NCBI GenBank assembly: GCA_003611875.1
Contig: RAYY01000002.1
Location: 1-64,000, forward strand
Direction of reading: 5' to 3'
Origin: a bacterium D16-56
GTDB lineage: Bacteria > Bacillota > Clostridia > Lachnospirales > Lachnospiraceae
Length of the DNA stretch: 64,000 bases
Positions 61,797-64,000 of this stretch are shown here, in pieces (within the stretch, counting starts at the first letter, position 1; each line of letters begins with the position of its first letter). Below the pieces are notes generated by a model. The model searched no databases. It worked only from the letters and a program-made list of their open reading frames with translations, and was not told where the DNA came from. The position numbers and the translations under genes were made by a program.

Positions 61797-63128
61797 CTAT
61801 GACTTCTTTTTATTATCGAAAGCCTCCTGCTGCAGACGGTCAAGCTCTGCCATACATTCCTCTACGGTAGCGCCGTTTAAAAGCTCCCTTACAATCAGAC
61901 AAGTATTGCCCCACTGCTCCATATCCATATTGGCATTGGATGCAAGCACATAAACATTCTTCTTCATCTTTTCGTTTAATGGCTGTAAAGCAGGAATACA
62001 ATCTACCTCAACATTTTTGGAAGGAGAGATTACCTTGTTGGTATTGGCATAAAGCTCCATCGCCTCGTCCGACAGAATCACCTCCAGAACCGCCTTCGCA
62101 TCCTCCAGATTTTCCGCTTCTGAACAGACTGCATACCCGGTTATAGGTACAACCGGCATCTGGCCCCGGCTGCTGGGGAATCCGATTACCAGCATTTCAA
62201 AATCCGGTTTGCCGTAAGCCGTCTCTGCATTGGCCGCCCCCCAATAGGCCATTACAATAGGAGTCTTCTGGGCCAGAAAATCCGGGCCCTCCCCCTCAAT
62301 CGCCTCGTAAGTATAGGCAGCCTTTGCATCAATATACCCCTTGTCGATCATTTCCTGAAGAAATTCAAAGCCCGGGCGCATATAATCACTGTATTTGCGC
62401 TCTCCCTTATTCAGCGCCTCGATCTCCTCCTGCGTATGTCCGCCATTGTATAAATCCGCATACGCCTGGGCAAAAACAAAGTTCTCCAGCCACCAGCGGT
62501 TGGCCCCTACGGGAGTCTCGATTCCGTTCTCCTTAAACACACGGCAGCATTCCAGAAAATCCTCCGGCGTTTCAGGCAGAGAAAGACCATACTGATCAAA
62601 CATATCTTTATTGATAAACAATCCGTAAGCTACCACCTCCTGGGGAATCGCTACCAGCTTTCCGTTGATCGTGTTGGCGGCCTTTACCACATCCCGCAGA
62701 TTTTTGGCACATTCCAGCTCTGATAAATCCAAAAGCTTTCCTTCCTTCCCCAGAACCTGAATTGTATCTGGATTCATCAAATAAAAATCATCCATATTGT
62801 GGCGAACCCGGTCAATCACCACATCGTCATAGGTCCTCTCCTGATAATTCTCCGCCGTATAGGTTCTGTACTCCACAGTCAGATGAAGCCTTTCCTCTGC
62901 CATACTGATGGTCATGTCAAAGGCTGTCCTTGCGATATTATCTACCCCTGGTTTTGATTTTTCCATAGAGCCGAACAGATTCACAACCCTTTCTTCCTTT
63001 CCGTCGTCTGCAATCAGGTTTTGTGTCACGTCCGGCTTCTTCCCGCAGGAGGCTGTCGTAAATGCCACGGCTCCTGCCAGAAAAACTGCTGCAGCCCGTT
63101 TCCTCTCTGCCTTCCAAAACATGCTCAT
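61797..63128 (-). CDS. Extracellular solute-binding lipoprotein (family 1)
   Basis: 443 residues; lipoprotein signal with lipobox TASC near residue 28, then a sugar-type (MalE/UgpB) binding fold: LPETPEDFLECCRVFKENG, GANRWWLENFVFAQ, TPIVMAYWGAANAET and ITGYAVCSEAENLEDAKAVLE. No permease or ATPase gene is near. It lies 12 bp after the hybrid sensor kinase gene, so it may serve as an extracellular sensor partner of that kinase rather than as a transporter part. AAAGGAATC precedes the ATG. Confidence 0.82.
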   Translation of the reverse strand: MSMFWKAERKRAAAVFLAGAVAFTTASCGKKPDVTQNLIADDGKEERVVNLFGSMEKSKPGVDNIARTAFDMTISMAEERLHLTVEYRTYTAENYQERTYDDVVIDRVRHNMDDFYLMNPDTIQVLGKEGKLLDLSELECAKNLRDVVKAANTINGKLVAIPQEVVAYGLFINKDMFDQYGLSLPETPEDFLECCRVFKENGIETPVGANRWWLENFVFAQAYADLYNGGHTQEEIEALNKGERKYSDYMRPGFEFLQEMIDKGYIDAKAAYTYEAIEGEGPDFLAQKTPIVMAYWGAANAETAYGKPDFEMLVIGFPSSRGQMPVVPITGYAVCSEAENLEDAKAVLEVILSDEAMELYANTNKVISPSKNVEVDCIPALQPLNEKMKKNVYVLASNANMDMEQWGNTCLIVRELLNGATVEECMAELDRLQQEAFDNKKKS

Positions 63129-63140
63129 ACTTGATTCCTT

Positions 63141-64000
63141 TCATGATTTTCTTTTTATGTATTGATTCAATGTTTTCTTGAGCAATCCCATATCAATCGG
63201 CTTGGAGATATGAACATTCATTCCTGCATCCAAGGCGTCCTTCACATCCTCTGCAAAGGCATTGGCAGTCATGGCAATAATCGGAATCTCCCCTGCATCC
63301 CTGCGTTTTAATGCCCGAATGGCTCTGGCAGCTTCATAGCCATTCATGACCGGCATCTGGACATCCATCAAAACAGCGTCAAACTCGCCCTCTGCCGCCC
63401 TCTCAAAACGCTCCACAGCCAGCTGGCCGTTTTCCAGAATCTCACAGGCAGCTCCCTCGACCTCCAAAAGCTCAAACAAAATCTCTGCGTTAATCTCATT
63501 ATCCTCTGCCACTAATAAATGAAGCCCTTCTATGCTGTCCTGGCCTGCTGACTTATCTTCAAGATTCTCTGTATTCTGCCCTGCCTGTATCTCCAAAATC
63601 TTTTCTTTAAAAGCAGAGACAAAAAAGGGTTTGGTAAGAACTCCCACACTCTCAAGCTGAAAGGCCTCCGCTTCCACTACATCTCCATCATATGCAGTCA
63701 AGAACAGGATGGGAACCGGCTCCGCCACAACAGACCGGATCTGCCTGGCAGTCTCAATCCCGTCCATATCCGGCATTTTCCAGTCTAACAGAATCATGTG
63801 ATAGCCTTGTCCTCTTTCCCATGCATCCTGAATCAGCCGGACAGCCTCCTCCCCGCCTAATGCAGTATCCACCATAACCCCCGTATGCTTCATAAGGATC
63901 TGAACGCTTCTGCAGACCTCAATATCATCATCCACTGCCAAGATTCTGGAGATTTTGCTGGTCTCCCAGAATGCCCTGTCTGCCTGTCCGTCAGGAATAC
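63141..64000 (-). CDS. Hybrid sensor histidine kinase, C-terminal part (runs off window)
   Basis: Two response-regulator receiver domains in tandem. REC1 (about 63590-63945): ILAVDDDIEVC acidic pocket, MILLDWKMPDMDG with phospho-acceptor Asp, FLTAYD and TKPF. REC2 (about 63145-63530): HLLVAEDNEINAEILFELL, AVLMDVQMPVMNGYEAARAI, AMTANAF and ISKPID. The frame is open through 64000 with no start, so the kinase core is outside the window. Such proteins relay phosphate among domains in response to an outside signal, possibly sensed with the lipoprotein encoded directly downstream. Confidence 0.85.
   Translation of the reverse strand, partial: IPDGQADRAFWETSKISRILAVDDDIEVCRSVQILMKHTGVMVDTALGGEEAVRLIQDAWERGQGYHMILLDWKMPDMDGIETARQIRSVVAEPVPILFLTAYDGDVVEAEAFQLESVGVLTKPFFVSAFKEKILEIQAGQNTENLEDKSAGQDSIEGLHLLVAEDNEINAEILFELLEVEGAACEILENGQLAVERFERAAEGEFDAVLMDVQMPVMNGYEAARAIRALKRRDAGEIPIIAMTANAFAEDVKDALDAGMNVHISKPIDMGLLKKTLNQYIKRKS

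Overview
The window looks like a chromosomal segment of a mid-GC anaerobic Firmicute, most likely a clostridial gut bacterium of the Lachnospiraceae type. The evidence is the plsX-acpP-rnc-smc-ftsY order, a short-form HisG paired with HisZ, a hybrid FolD/FchA folate pair, DUF6110/DUF3793 iron-associated proteins, AAGGAGG-type ribosome binding sites, and protein-level resemblance. The assignment is by eye. Nearly every gene is on the minus strand, so transcription runs from high to low coordinates.

Layout from left to right. 0-2.2 kb: a 3'-truncated MATE pump under a palindromic operator, and an AraC/GyrI-type regulator. 2.2-7.8 kb: histidine operon hisZ-G-D-B-A with a good promoter but no hisH, hisF or hisC. 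7.7-9.3 kb: a graveyard holding a decayed minus-strand gene, then an AraC regulator and a DMT exporter collapsed into each other by deletions. 9.3-11.5 kb: the most unusual locus. A retron-like reverse transcriptase is translationally coupled to a small DUF2809-like membrane protein. About 220 bp upstream lies a 222-nt element closed by a perfect 15-bp inverted repeat and holding three internal hairpin domains, the architecture of a retron msr-msd RNA. Next to it is a 105-bp tandem duplication. 11.5-22.2 kb: an uptake/catabolism cluster (M20 amidohydrolase, PfkB kinase, PotABCD-type ABC transporter, metal-dependent deaminase), a CLC channel/antiporter and threonine dehydratase. 22.3-29.3 kb: housekeeping ftsY, smc, rnc, acpP, plsX. 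29.4-32.8 kb: a metal P-type ATPase broken by one frameshift, DUF6110, a 26-residue protein and a Fur-type regulator. 32.8-38.3 kb: heterodimeric ABC exporter and a second MATE pump.

38.3-44.3 kb is an AT-rich island: a NotI-family restriction-modification pair, two glycosyltransferase genes each out of frame at a short poly-G tract, and a polysaccharide pyruvyltransferase remnant. Perfect 7-nt-loop hairpins lie at both ends of the glycan segment. 44.4-48.6 kb: cysteine/methionine genes metY-cysK with an Rrf2/CymR-type regulator behind a promoter, palindrome and attenuator, then flavodoxin and DUF3793 with two copies of an operator (GTTAG-N6-CTAAC) that also occurs upstream of the Fur/P-ATPase genes. 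48.7-55 kb: an EndoQ-UvrD nuclease-helicase fusion, a stand-alone SIR2 protein and an ABC-F ribosome-protection ATPase preceded by an attenuator with a three-codon leader ORF. 55-64 kb: fructokinase, flavin reductase, folD, fchA, an EamA transporter, a HisF-like/HisI/HisE fusion, a secreted SGNH protein, a sugar-type binding lipoprotein and the C-terminus of a hybrid sensor kinase.

Two dispersed intergenic repeat families recur. One is about 110 bp with two hairpins whose stems show compensatory base changes. The other is an 80-bp unit. No tRNA, rRNA or CRISPR array was seen.
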